This document shows, piece by piece, positions 56,153-63,743 of a stretch of 64,000 nt of DNA; position 1 is the stretch's first letter, and every line of letters starts with the position of its first letter. The DNA comes from CAVQJU01 sp963755195. Lineage in GTDB: Bacteria; Acidobacteriota; Vicinamibacteria; Vicinamibacterales; CAVVIG01. The stretch spans positions 744,001-808,000 of the forward strand of contig CAVWIZ010000008.1 in assembly GCA_963755195.1 (NCBI GenBank), in the 5' to 3' direction. Below the pieces are notes generated by a model. It ran no database searches, had not been told where the DNA came from, and worked only from the letters and a program-made list of their open reading frames with translations. Position numbers and translations under genes: made by a program.

Positions 56153-56830
56153 CTACTGGGCAATTGTCGCGGTCTTCACGTAGTCGAGCTTCGGAAACGT
56201 CGCGATGAGGAACTTGTTGCCCTCGGCTGAAATCCGCCCCTGCGCGTCCTGGGGCTTGCTGCCGTATTCGTCGTTCAGCATGTCGGCCACTTCCATGCCT
56301 TCAGTCACCTGTCCGAAGGGCACGAAGCCCTGGGCGTCGAGAAACGAGTTGTCCTTGTAGTTGATGAAGATTTGCGTGCCGCGGCTGTTCGGCCGGCCCG
56401 TGTTGCCGTAGGTGACAAAACCGCGCACGTTTTTCTGCTTGCCGCCGGGGTCGTCCTTGAGCGTCAGCTTCTCCCACGCGGCCGTCACGGCGGGATTGCC
56501 GTTGATGCCGAACTGCACCATGAAGGTGTGGATCACGCGAAAGAAACGGTTGCCGTTGAAGAACCCGTTTCTCGCCATGTTGTAGATGCGATCGGCGCCA
56601 AGCGGCGCCCAGTCGCGGTGCACCTCCATCAGGATCACGCCTTTGGTGGTGTCAAACTTCACCTTGAAGACTTCCGGCGCCTTCGCCGTCAGCGACGCGG
56701 GGTTCAGGAGCTTGTTCGGCGCGTTGGCGGGCGCTTTGGCCGGCGCCTTCGGTGCGGCCTGGCCCGCGCTCAACACGACAGTCAGTCCGGCGGCCACGAG
56801 TGCTGCGGCAGTCATACATACACGACGCAT
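56153..56830 (-). CDS. Exported cyclophilin-type peptidyl-prolyl isomerase
   Basis: From ATG 56830, six bases after AAGGAG, the protein has about 225 residues: signal peptide (CMTAAALVAAGLTVVLSAGQ), an Ala/Pro/Lys linker (APKAPAKAPANAP) and a cyclophilin domain with FFNGNRFFRVIHTFMVQFGI, GFVTYGNTGRPNSRGTQIFI and FVPFGQVTEGMEVADML. The catalytic Arg (RFFRVI) and the QIFIN segment are present. It lies 10 bp after phzF and upstream of glgB in one direction. It works in the periplasm. Confidence 0.92.
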   Translation of the reverse strand: MRRVCMTAAALVAAGLTVVLSAGQAAPKAPAKAPANAPNKLLNPASLTAKAPEVFKVKFDTTKGVILMEVHRDWAPLGADRIYNMARNGFFNGNRFFRVIHTFMVQFGINGNPAVTAAWEKLTLKDDPGGKQKNVRGFVTYGNTGRPNSRGTQIFINYKDNSFLDAQGFVPFGQVTEGMEVADMLNDEYGSKPQDAQGRISAEGNKFLIATFPKLDYVKTATIAQ

Positions 56831-56840
56831 AGCCATCTCC

Positions 56841-57758
56841 TTAGGGAATGTAAAGCGTGCCTTCACCGGCGAGAACGGCCTCGCCGCCGACTCGTACGCT
56901 GCTGATCTCTCCGCCCTCGACGCCGATCGACATGTGCACGTGACTCGGGCGACCCATCTTCACGCCCTGCAAACTCAGCATCGCACCGGCCTTCTCCGCG
57001 GCCACCACCTTGTGCCGGACCAGATAACATCCAAGCGGACCGCTCGCGATGCCCGTTGCCGGATCTTCAGGAATACCGACATCCGGCGCAAACATGCGGC
57101 TGTACACCGTGGCGTTGTCCCCACCCCGCTCCGGCGAGAAGAAGAATACGCCGTTGACGCCGACCGGCGCCCGCCGCATCAACTCGTCGTAGGCCCCGGG
57201 ATTCATGACCGCGCCGTCAACCGCGCGACGGCTCGTGATCGGGACAAACAGAAACGACACGCCGCACGACACCACCTGCACCGGCAGGCCCGTGCCGGCC
57301 ACCGCGGCTTCCGGAAGGCCAAGCGCGGCGGCGGCGGCTGCAGGGTGGCCAAGCGGCTCGCCAAACGTCGGCGCCGGCTGGGTCATCCACGCAAAGCCCA
57401 GGTCGCTCTGCCGCCAGGTCAGCGTGACCGGCACCGGTCCGACACCGAGGTGGAACACGAACCGCTCGCGCCCCGGCTCGATGACACCGGCCCGAGCCAG
57501 GGCGAAGGTGCTGCCAATCGTCGGATGCCCGGCAATCGGCATCTCGGAGCCTGGCGTGAAGATTCGCATCCGCACGTCGGTGTCCGTGCGTTCCGCCGGG
57601 AGCACGAACGTCGTCTCCGCGAAATTCATCTCCTTGGCGACGTCCTGCATCGTCGCGGTCGTCAGCCCGCGGCCGTCGAGGAAGACGGCGAGCTGATTGC
57701 CGCCGAAAAGGCGATCGGTGAAGACGTCGAGATGCAGATACCGGTATGATCGCGGCAT
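56841..57758 (-). CDS. PhzF-family isomerase/epimerase-like protein
   Basis: This 305-residue protein opens YRYLHLDVFTDRLFGGNQLA with the family's DVFT...GNQLAV start. It has the catalytic-Glu region MNFAETTFVLP, the substrate-loop IFTPGSEMPIAGHPTIGSTF and EDPATGIASGPLGCYLV near the C-terminus. The fold is diaminopimelate-epimerase-like. In the absence of other phenazine genes it is probably a housekeeping isomerase of unknown substrate. Intact. Confidence 0.93.
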   Translation of the reverse strand: MPRSYRYLHLDVFTDRLFGGNQLAVFLDGRGLTTATMQDVAKEMNFAETTFVLPAERTDTDVRMRIFTPGSEMPIAGHPTIGSTFALARAGVIEPGRERFVFHLGVGPVPVTLTWRQSDLGFAWMTQPAPTFGEPLGHPAAAAAALGLPEAAVAGTGLPVQVVSCGVSFLFVPITSRRAVDGAVMNPGAYDELMRRAPVGVNGVFFFSPERGGDNATVYSRMFAPDVGIPEDPATGIASGPLGCYLVRHKVVAAEKAGAMLSLQGVKMGRPSHVHMSIGVEGGEISSVRVGGEAVLAGEGTLYIP

Positions 57759-57769
57759 TAATTACTGCG

Positions 57770-57825
57770 GGCCATTGAGGCCCGCCAGTGGCCATTGAGG
57801 CCCGCACAGCGGCCGTTGAGCCTAC
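57770..57825. repeat. About 20-bp tandem repeat (GGCCATTGAGGCCCGC), 3 copies
   Basis: GGCCATTGAGGCCCGC starts at 57770 and 57790; a degraded copy GGCCGTTGAGCC starts at 57811. It fills the divergent spacer between phzF and the cytoplasmic cyclophilin gene. The unit contains the inverted GGCC...GGCC. Confidence 0.7.
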
Positions 57826-57863
57826 GCGTGGGCCTGCCCCGGCCCCAGAGAGAGAGCATACCA

Positions 57864-58376
57864 ATGTTGTACGCGCATTTTACGACCAGCGAAGGCAGCT
57901 TCACCATTCAGTTGTTCGATGACAAAGCGCCGAAAACGGTGGCGAACTTCACCGGGCTCGCCGACGGCACGAAGGAATGGACCGATCCGCGCACGAACAA
58001 GAAGGTGAAGTCGCCCTACTACAACGGCACGGTCTTCCATCGCATCATCGACGGCTTCATGATTCAAGGCGGCGACCCGCTCGGGCAGGGCACGGGCGGT
58101 CCTGGCTACAACTTCGAGGACGAGTTCCATCCGACGCTGCGGCACACCAAGGCCGGCATCCTGTCGATGGCGAACCGCGGGCCGAATACCAACGGCGGCC
58201 AGTTCTTCATCACGCTGGCCGAGACGTCGTGGCTCGACAACAAGCACACGGTGTTTGGCGAGGTGGTGAAAGGCATGGACGTGGTCACGAAGATCGGGCG
58301 TGTCGCGACGAGCAAACCCGGAGACCGCCCGCTCAAACCGATTACCGTTGAATCGGTGACCATCGAGAGGAAATAG
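57864..58376 (+). CDS. Cytoplasmic cyclophilin-type peptidyl-prolyl isomerase
   Basis: This 170-residue cyclophilin without a signal peptide starts MLYAHFTTSEGSFTIQLFDD and has YNGTVFHRIIDGFMIQGGDP, SMANRGPNTNGGQFFITLAE and NKHTVFGEVVKGMDVVTKIG. All core catalytic residues are in place (FHR..., QFFI, HTVFG). AGAGAGAG lies ahead of ATG 57864. It complements the exported homologue at 56153. Confidence 0.96.
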   Translation: MLYAHFTTSEGSFTIQLFDDKAPKTVANFTGLADGTKEWTDPRTNKKVKSPYYNGTVFHRIIDGFMIQGGDPLGQGTGGPGYNFEDEFHPTLRHTKAGILSMANRGPNTNGGQFFITLAETSWLDNKHTVFGEVVKGMDVVTKIGRVATSKPGDRPLKPITVESVTIERK

Positions 58377-58558
58377 ATCCTCCCGCTCGCAACGCTCGCA
58401 TGTAACTGGGATTCCGAGCCTGCGGCTGGCTAGCACGAAGACACGAAGCACACGACGAGACCCCCTACCGCTGAGGACGCTGCGAAAGACGATCAACCTG
58501 AGATCGCAGTGTGACGATCGATTCGACGCGGCCGGCCGGCAAGGCCGGCCCGGGCGCA

Positions 58559-58624
58559 GGTTGAGAGAATCAGAATACAAAAAAGGCGCGGTTCCATCTG
58601 GCTTGTATTCCGATTCTCTCAACC
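58559..58624. repeat. 22-bp inverted repeat with 22-base loop
   Basis: GGTTGAGAGAATCAGAATAC AA (58559-58580) is the reverse complement of 58603-58624 except for one base. The loop is AAAAGGCGCGGTTCCATCTG GC. The spacer 58377-58735 otherwise holds only a single-arm CACGAAG element near 58430 and no gene. The hairpin could be a terminator-like structure, a REP-type element or a small RNA. Confidence 0.75.
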
Positions 58625-58735
58625 ACCGCCGCCGCTTCGCGGCGCCGCATCGAATCGCTCTGCGATCTCGTCCTCTGCGTGCTCCGCGTTCAAATCGTCT
58701 GATCGAGGCGCACGACACGGACATGGAAGACGGCT

Positions 58736-58954
58736 CTAGTTCGTCTTCGGCACGACCAGCAGGAGCCCGCCAACCACGATCGCCCCGACGCCGGCCCACA
58801 CCGGGACGTTGATCCTCTCCTTGTCCTTCAACGAGAGTTCCAGCGAACCGATTTTCGCCTCATGGGTGTCCTTGGTGTAGCTGAAGCCCCCGTACGCCAA
58901 CCCCAGGATACCGGCCGCGATCAGCACGATCGCCGCGAGTCTGACTGCACTCAT
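58736..58954 (-). CDS. DUF3185-type small membrane protein
   Basis: This 72-residue protein has two helices (LAAIVLIAAGILGLAYGG and WAGVGAIVVGGLLLVVP) joined by a charged loop (HEAKIGSLELSLKDKERINV). The arrangement matches DUF3185/YgdI-like small membrane proteins of unknown function. The start ATG 58954 follows GGTAGGGGACAACC. Intact. Confidence 0.82.
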   Translation of the reverse strand: MSAVRLAAIVLIAAGILGLAYGGFSYTKDTHEAKIGSLELSLKDKERINVPVWAGVGAIVVGGLLLVVPKTN

Positions 58955-59424
58955 GGTTGTCCCCTACCTTGGAATCCGCGCCTCTCTCAGATCGCTACAC
59001 AGTCGACCTCTTGAATCAGGTCACTTCGATGTGACCATGTGACGACGTTTCGCCACACTCCAGAGGAGGCAAAGGTCGTACCGTGCTCATCCCACCTAAA
59101 TCGAAGCCGTGGCCTTTCGTGAAACGACGACGCCACCTGCGATCCGCGGACTTTTTCGCGTCCGCGGGAAAATGCCTCGGCCCGTCGCTCAGATCGTCGA
59201 ACCATGACTCTCGTTTGCACCATTCCGCGTGGCGCGTCCATTGCTAGCCTTTCAGGTGAACGTTTCTGAGCGTCATTTTGAGGAATCGCATGACTATCGA
59301 GCAGATCGCAGCCGAGTTCCTCACGATGACTCGGAGAGATGGGTACGTGCTGGCCGGGGGCGGCCGATAGCGACCGGCTGTTTCCGGCCAAACATGAACG
59401 GGACTACCGGCGCGGGAGCCCGAA
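58955..59424. other. Spacer with a possible 26-codon ORF
   Basis: About 470 bp without a convincing gene. The best candidate is ATG 59290 to TAG 59370 on the plus strand, MTIEQIAAEFLTMTRRDGYV then LAGGGR, a possible leader peptide or truncated HTH start ahead of the Crp/Fnr gene. Nothing else is visible. Confidence 0.35.
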
Positions 59425-60087
59425 ATGTTGACCGACGAAGTCCAGACGGACCAACCCTTCCTCAATTCGCCCGGGATGCCGGGAACCGCCGTCGACTATC
59501 GGCCAGCCGAAACGGTCTACTCGCAGGGCGACCCGTCCGATGCCGTCCTCTACATTGAGCACGGGAGCGTGAAGCTGACCGTACTGGCGCGGAACGGCAA
59601 AGAAGCCGTCGTCGGAATCCTGACTGACGGCGATTTCTTTGGTGAAGCGGCCCTCGGCGGACAACGCGTTCGCCTCGCGACGGCGATCGCGATGACCCCG
59701 AGCTCGATCCGTGTCGTTCCCAAACAGCAGATGATCCGCTCGCTGCGCGCGCAACACGCGCTGTCAGGTCGCTTCATCGCGCATATGCTCTCGCGGAACC
59801 ATCGACTCGAAGCAGACCTGCTCGATCACCTGTTCAACGACAGCGAGAAACGGCTGGCCCGCGCGCTGCTCCTGCTGGGGCGCTACGGGAAGCCGAAGGG
59901 ACGACGCGGGCCGCCGAAGATCTCCCAGGCGGTGCTCGCGGAAATGGTGGGGACGACGCGCTCGCGCGTGAACATGTTCATGAACAAGTTCAGGAAGCTC
60001 GGTTTCATCGACTATGGCGGCGACGGCCTCAGGGTTCACGACACCCTCAATGTCGTGCTGGGCGAGTCTCGGGCTTCCGCACACTGA
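59425..60087 (+). CDS. Crp/Fnr-family transcriptional regulator
   Basis: This 220-residue regulator has a cyclic-nucleotide-type beta-roll (ETVYSQGDPSDAVLYIEHGS, VVGILTDGDFFGEAALGG), the dimer helix, and a C-terminal Crp-type HTH (KISQAVLAEMVGTTRSRVNM, FMNKFRKLGFIDYGGDGLRV). No cysteine cluster of FNR type is present in the N-terminus. It is upstream of ureD with a 90-bp gap and could regulate the urease operon; this is inferred from position only. Confidence 0.92.
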   Translation: MLTDEVQTDQPFLNSPGMPGTAVDYRPAETVYSQGDPSDAVLYIEHGSVKLTVLARNGKEAVVGILTDGDFFGEAALGGQRVRLATAIAMTPSSIRVVPKQQMIRSLRAQHALSGRFIAHMLSRNHRLEADLLDHLFNDSEKRLARALLLLGRYGKPKGRRGPPKISQAVLAEMVGTTRSRVNMFMNKFRKLGFIDYGGDGLRVHDTLNVVLGESRASAH

Positions 60088-60176
60088 GCATTTCCCACCA
60101 CCGACGCGGGTGTAGGTCGGAACCACTCACATCAGCTACAATCGCGCGCTTCGGTGCCAATTCGCCCCACAAGCGC

Positions 60177-61034
60177 ATGACGGTCGTTCACCTTCCGGAA
60201 CTCGCTGACGCCAGCGGCCACGGGGCCGGGGCCGGCGAGTTAGAGTTCGCGAAGGTCCGCGGCGCGACGGTGCTGACGCGCGCCGTCGCGTCCAGCCCTC
60301 TCAAGCTGCTCAATCCGAAAAACGCCGGGACGTCGGCCTGGGCCTACCTCAGTACGTACGGCGGCGGCCTCGTCGGCGGCGACTCGCTGTCGGTTTGCGT
60401 CGAAATCGGGCGCGGCGCCACGGCGTTCGTCTCAACACAAGCGTCGACAAAAGTGTACCGATCGTCGCTGGGCGCGACGCAACGGTTGCACGCGCGCGCC
60501 GCTGACGATAGCCTGCTCGTGCTGCTGCCGGATCCGGTGACGTGTTTTGCCGGGTCGCGCTACTTTCAGGAGCAGCACATCGACATGGAGCGAGCGGCCA
60601 ATCTCGTCCTGGTCGATTGGCTCTCGGCTGGGCGCGTCGGCTCGGGAGAGCGCTGGCAGTTCACCGAATATCGGAGCCGCACGTTCGTCCGGCGAGACGG
60701 CCGGTTGGTGCTCCACGACGCGTTGGTGCTGTTGCCGGAAGACGGCGACGTCGCGAGCCGCATGGGTCGCTTCAACTGTCTGGCGCTGGCCGTGGTGATG
60801 GGGCCCGCGCTTCGCGCGACGGCCGCGCGGCTGGCGGGATCGATCGGATCGGCGCCGGCGCCTCGACGCGCAGACCTGCTGCTCTCGGCCGCCCCGCTCG
60901 GCCCTGGCAGCAGTGACGGGGTTGTCTTGCGCATGGCGGGCGGGTCGGTCGAACAGGTTGGGGCCGTGCTCAGGCAACACCTGAACGTCGTACCTTCATT
61001 GCTCGGTGACGACCCGTGGGCTTGTAAGTTCTAG
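60177..61034 (+). CDS. ureD: Urease accessory protein UreD/UreH
   Basis: This 285-residue UreD protein has the family landmarks YLSTYGGGLVGGDSLSVCVE, VSTQASTKVYRS, VLLPDPVTCFAGSRYFQEQH and LVDWLSAGRVGSGERWQFTE. UreD forms the nickel-delivery scaffold with UreF and UreG on apo-urease. It is the first gene of the cluster, and its TAG stop (61032-61034) is followed directly by a heptamer array. Intact. Confidence 0.95.
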   Translation: MTVVHLPELADASGHGAGAGELEFAKVRGATVLTRAVASSPLKLLNPKNAGTSAWAYLSTYGGGLVGGDSLSVCVEIGRGATAFVSTQASTKVYRSSLGATQRLHARAADDSLLVLLPDPVTCFAGSRYFQEQHIDMERAANLVLVDWLSAGRVGSGERWQFTEYRSRTFVRRDGRLVLHDALVLLPEDGDVASRMGRFNCLALAVVMGPALRATAARLAGSIGSAPAPRRADLLLSAAPLGPGSSDGVVLRMAGGSVEQVGAVLRQHLNVVPSLLGDDPWACKF

Positions 61035-61090
61035 GGTTCACGGTTCACGGTTCACGGTTCACGGTTCACGGTTCGCGGTTCACGGTTCTT
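61035..61090. repeat. Heptamer tandem repeat (GGTTCAC), 7 full copies plus a partial one
   Basis: GGTTCAC repeats from 61035 with one GGTTCGC variant at 61070-61076, ending GGTTCTT. It starts at the base after the ureD stop codon and fills most of the 71-bp ureD-ureAB spacer. Confidence 0.95.
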
Positions 61091-61105
61091 GGCTGAGTTG
61101 ACCAC

Positions 61106-61817
61106 ATGCATCTAACACCGCACGAACTCGACAAGCTCACGCTGCATCAGGCTGGCGTGCTCGCGCAGAAGCGTCTGGCGCGGGGCGTGCGGTTGAACCA
61201 CCCGGAAGCCGTGGCGCTCATCGCCGCGCAGATTCTCGAATTCATCCGCGACGGCCGAACGGTGGCCGAGCTCATGAACCTCGGCCGGCAATTGCTCGGC
61301 CGGGCCGACGTCATGGACGGCGTGCCCGAGCTCGTGCACGAAGTGCAGATCGAGGGCACGTTCCCGGATGGCACCAAGCTGGTGACGGTGCACAACCCGA
61401 TCGTGGCCGAACACGGGAACCACGAGCTGGCGCTGTACGGCAGCTTCCTGCCCATGCCGAAGCCGGACGTCGCGGGTGGAACGGCTGGGGGCGGTGGTGG
61501 CGGGCATTCCCGGCGAAGTGACATGTGCGCCAGGCGAGATTTCCGCGAACGAGGGCCGCGACGTCGCGCGAATTGCGGTGACGAACAGAGGCGACCGGCC
61601 GATCCAGGTGGGCAGTCACTACCACTTCGTCGAGACCAATCGCTCGCTGGACTTCGATCGCGCGGCGGCCCACGGCATGCGGCTCGACATTCCCGCCGGC
61701 ACCGCAGTTCGCTTCGAACCCGGCGAAACGAGAACCGTCTCGCTGGTCGCCATTGCCGGCCGCCGCATCATTCGCGGCGGCAACAACTTCGCACGCGAGT
61801 ACGAACGTCAGCCCTAG
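61106..61817 (+). CDS. ureAB: Fused urease gamma-beta subunit, one frameshift
   Basis: The N-terminal gamma domain (about 1-103) reads MHLTPHELDKLTLHQAGVLA, LNHPEAVALIAAQILEFIRD and DGVPELVHEVQIEGTFPDGT. The beta domain (about 135-236) reads IPGEVTCAPGEISANEG, IQVGSHYHFVETNRSLDFDR and GTAVRFEPGETRTVSLVAIA. They are joined by a Gly-rich linker (PDVAGGTAGGGGGG); the frame slips within its G-run near 61500, and removing one G joins the domains. This is a UreA-UreB fusion like those in Helicobacter and some other phyla. The stop TAG is the first unit of a heptamer array. Confidence 0.93.
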
Positions 61818-61874
61818 TCCCTAGTCCCTAGTCCCTAATCCCTAGTCCCTAGTCCCTAGTCCCTAGCCCCTACT
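61812..61874. repeat. Heptamer tandem repeat (CCCTAGT), 9 copies, containing the ureAB stop codon
   Basis: CCCTAGT units run from 61812 to 61874 with variants CCCTAAT, CCCTAGC and CCCTACT. The TAG of the first unit is the ureAB stop codon. The array fills nearly the whole 67-bp spacer before ureC. Confidence 0.95.
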
Positions 61875-61884
61875 GGATCGCACC

Positions 61885-63600
61885 ATGACCCATTCAATCA
61901 GCCGCAGCCACTACGCCGCGATTTTCGGCCCGACGACCGGCGACCGGATTCGCCTCGGCGACACCGATCTCACGGCCGAAGTCGAACGCGATCACGCGGT
62001 GTACGGCGACGAGTGCAAGTTCGGCGGGGGCAAGGTGTTGCGCGACGGCATGGGGCAGTCAACGGGTGTCAGTGAGGAAGACGCGCTCGACTGCGTGATC
62101 ACCAACGCGCTTGTCGTGGACTGGACCGGCATCTACAAAGCCGACGTCGGGATCAAACGCGGCCGCATCAGCGGCATCGGCAAGGCCGGCAATCCCGACA
62201 TGATGGCCGGCGTCTCGCCCGGCATGGTGGTCGGCGTCACGACGGAAGCGATTGCCGGCGAAGGCCTCATCCTCACGGCCGGCGGCATCGACACCCATAT
62301 CCACTTCATCTCGCCCCAGCAAATCTTCACCGCGCTCGCCAGCGGCGTCACGACGTTCGTCGGAGGAGGAACGGGACCGGCGACCGGCACCAACGCGACG
62401 ACGTGCACGCCGGGCAGCGGGCACATTCGCCTCATGCTCGAATCGACCGATGCGTTCCCGATGAACTTCGGCTTCACCGGCAAGGGCAATTCGTCGGCGC
62501 CCGAGGGCCTGGTCGAGCAGATCCGCGGCGGCGCGATCGGGTTGAAGCTGCACGAAGACTGGGGGACGACGCCCGCGGCCATCGACGCCTGCCTGGCCGT
62601 CGCCGAGCAGTTCGACGTGCAGGTGACGATTCACACCGACACGCTGAACGAATCAGGATTCGTGGACGATTCGATTGCGGCCTTCAAGGGCCGCACGATT
62701 CACACCTACCACACCGAAGGCGCCGGCGGCGGTCACGCCCCCGACATCATTCGCGTCTGCGGCGAGCCCAACGTGCTGCCGAGCTCGACGAACCCGACAC
62801 GGCCCTACACCGTGAACACGCTCGACGAGCACCTCGACATGTTGATGGTCTGCCACCACCTCGACAAGGACATTCCCGAGGACGTGGCGTTTGCGGAAAG
62901 CCGGATTCGCGGCGAGACGATCGCCGCCGAAGACGTGCTGCACGACCTCGGCGCCATCAGCATGATGTCGAGCGACAGTCAGGCGATGGGCCGGGTGGGC
63001 GAAGTCGTGTGCCGCACGTGGCAGACCGCCCACTCGATGAAGCGCCAGCGAGGGCGGCTCCCCGGCGAGCAGGGCAGCAACGACAACTTGCGGATTCGGC
63101 GCTACATCGCGAAGTACACGATCAACCCCGCCATCGCCCACGGCCTCTCACACGAGGTGGGGTCGGTCGAGGTCGGCAAGCTCGCCGATCTGGTGCTCTG
63201 GCGGCCGGAGTTTTTCGGCGTCAAGCCGGAAATCGTCCTCAAGGGCGGCTTCATCGCGTGGGCGCAGATGGGCGACGCCAACGCGTCGATTCCCACGCCG
63301 CAGCCCGTGCTCATGCGGCCGATGTTCGGCGCATTCGGAAGGGCCACGGAAGCGATCTCGCTGGCGTTCGTCTCGCAGGCGTCGCTCGACGCCGGCATCG
63401 GCAACAGGTATCACGTGGGGAAGCGCCTGGTCGCGGCCCGCGGCTGCCGGACGCTCGGCAAGCGCGACATGAAGCTGAACGACGCCCTGCCGGTGATTCG
63501 CGTCGATGCGGAAACCTACACGGTGACGGCGGACGGCGAGGCGCTGCGATCCGAGCCGGCGTCAGTGCTCCCGCTGGCCCAGCGATACTTTCTGTTCTGA
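61885..63600 (+). CDS. ureC: Urease alpha (catalytic) subunit
   Basis: This 571-residue catalytic subunit hydrolyses urea to ammonia and carbamate. Nickel ligands and active-site segments are all present: GGIDTHIHFISPQQ, carbamylated Lys in GAIGLKLHEDWG, HTDTLNE, HTYHTEGAGGGHAPDII and the Asp in MMSSDSQAMGRVGE. The mobile flap reads MVCHHLDKDIPEDVAFAESR with the usual Cys and His. It works as a (alpha-fusion)3 assembly with UreAB. Intact, with the normal C-terminus RYFLF. Confidence 0.98.
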   Translation: MTHSISRSHYAAIFGPTTGDRIRLGDTDLTAEVERDHAVYGDECKFGGGKVLRDGMGQSTGVSEEDALDCVITNALVVDWTGIYKADVGIKRGRISGIGKAGNPDMMAGVSPGMVVGVTTEAIAGEGLILTAGGIDTHIHFISPQQIFTALASGVTTFVGGGTGPATGTNATTCTPGSGHIRLMLESTDAFPMNFGFTGKGNSSAPEGLVEQIRGGAIGLKLHEDWGTTPAAIDACLAVAEQFDVQVTIHTDTLNESGFVDDSIAAFKGRTIHTYHTEGAGGGHAPDIIRVCGEPNVLPSSTNPTRPYTVNTLDEHLDMLMVCHHLDKDIPEDVAFAESRIRGETIAAEDVLHDLGAISMMSSDSQAMGRVGEVVCRTWQTAHSMKRQRGRLPGEQGSNDNLRIRRYIAKYTINPAIAHGLSHEVGSVEVGKLADLVLWRPEFFGVKPEIVLKGGFIAWAQMGDANASIPTPQPVLMRPMFGAFGRATEAISLAFVSQASLDAGIGNRYHVGKRLVAARGCRTLGKRDMKLNDALPVIRVDAETYTVTADGEALRSEPASVLPLAQRYFLF

Positions 63601-63614
63601 GGGCACAGTGCAAA

Positions 63615-63702
63615 TTGATCTTCGGAACCACCAAGGCCACGAAGAACACAAAGAATCTGGATACATTCCTTGGTGATCTTCGTGACCTTTGTGGTTCAAG
63701 TA
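63615..63702. repeat. CACGAAG-type inverted intergenic repeat
   Basis: GGAACCACCAAGGCCACGAA GAACACAAAGAA faces, on the opposite strand, TTGAACCACAAAGGTCACGA AGATCACCAAGG. The two arms are imperfect copies of the same element as at 53804. It lies between ureC and ureF. Confidence 0.65.
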
Positions 63703-63743
63703 CGGAATCGCGCAGGGTGCTCGTAGCGCGTGAATGGTGGCTC

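Noticed and set aside
56841..57758. Phenazine biosynthesis locus
   Set aside because: Only a PhzF-fold protein is present; no phzA-E or phzG-like neighbours, so the name reflects fold only.
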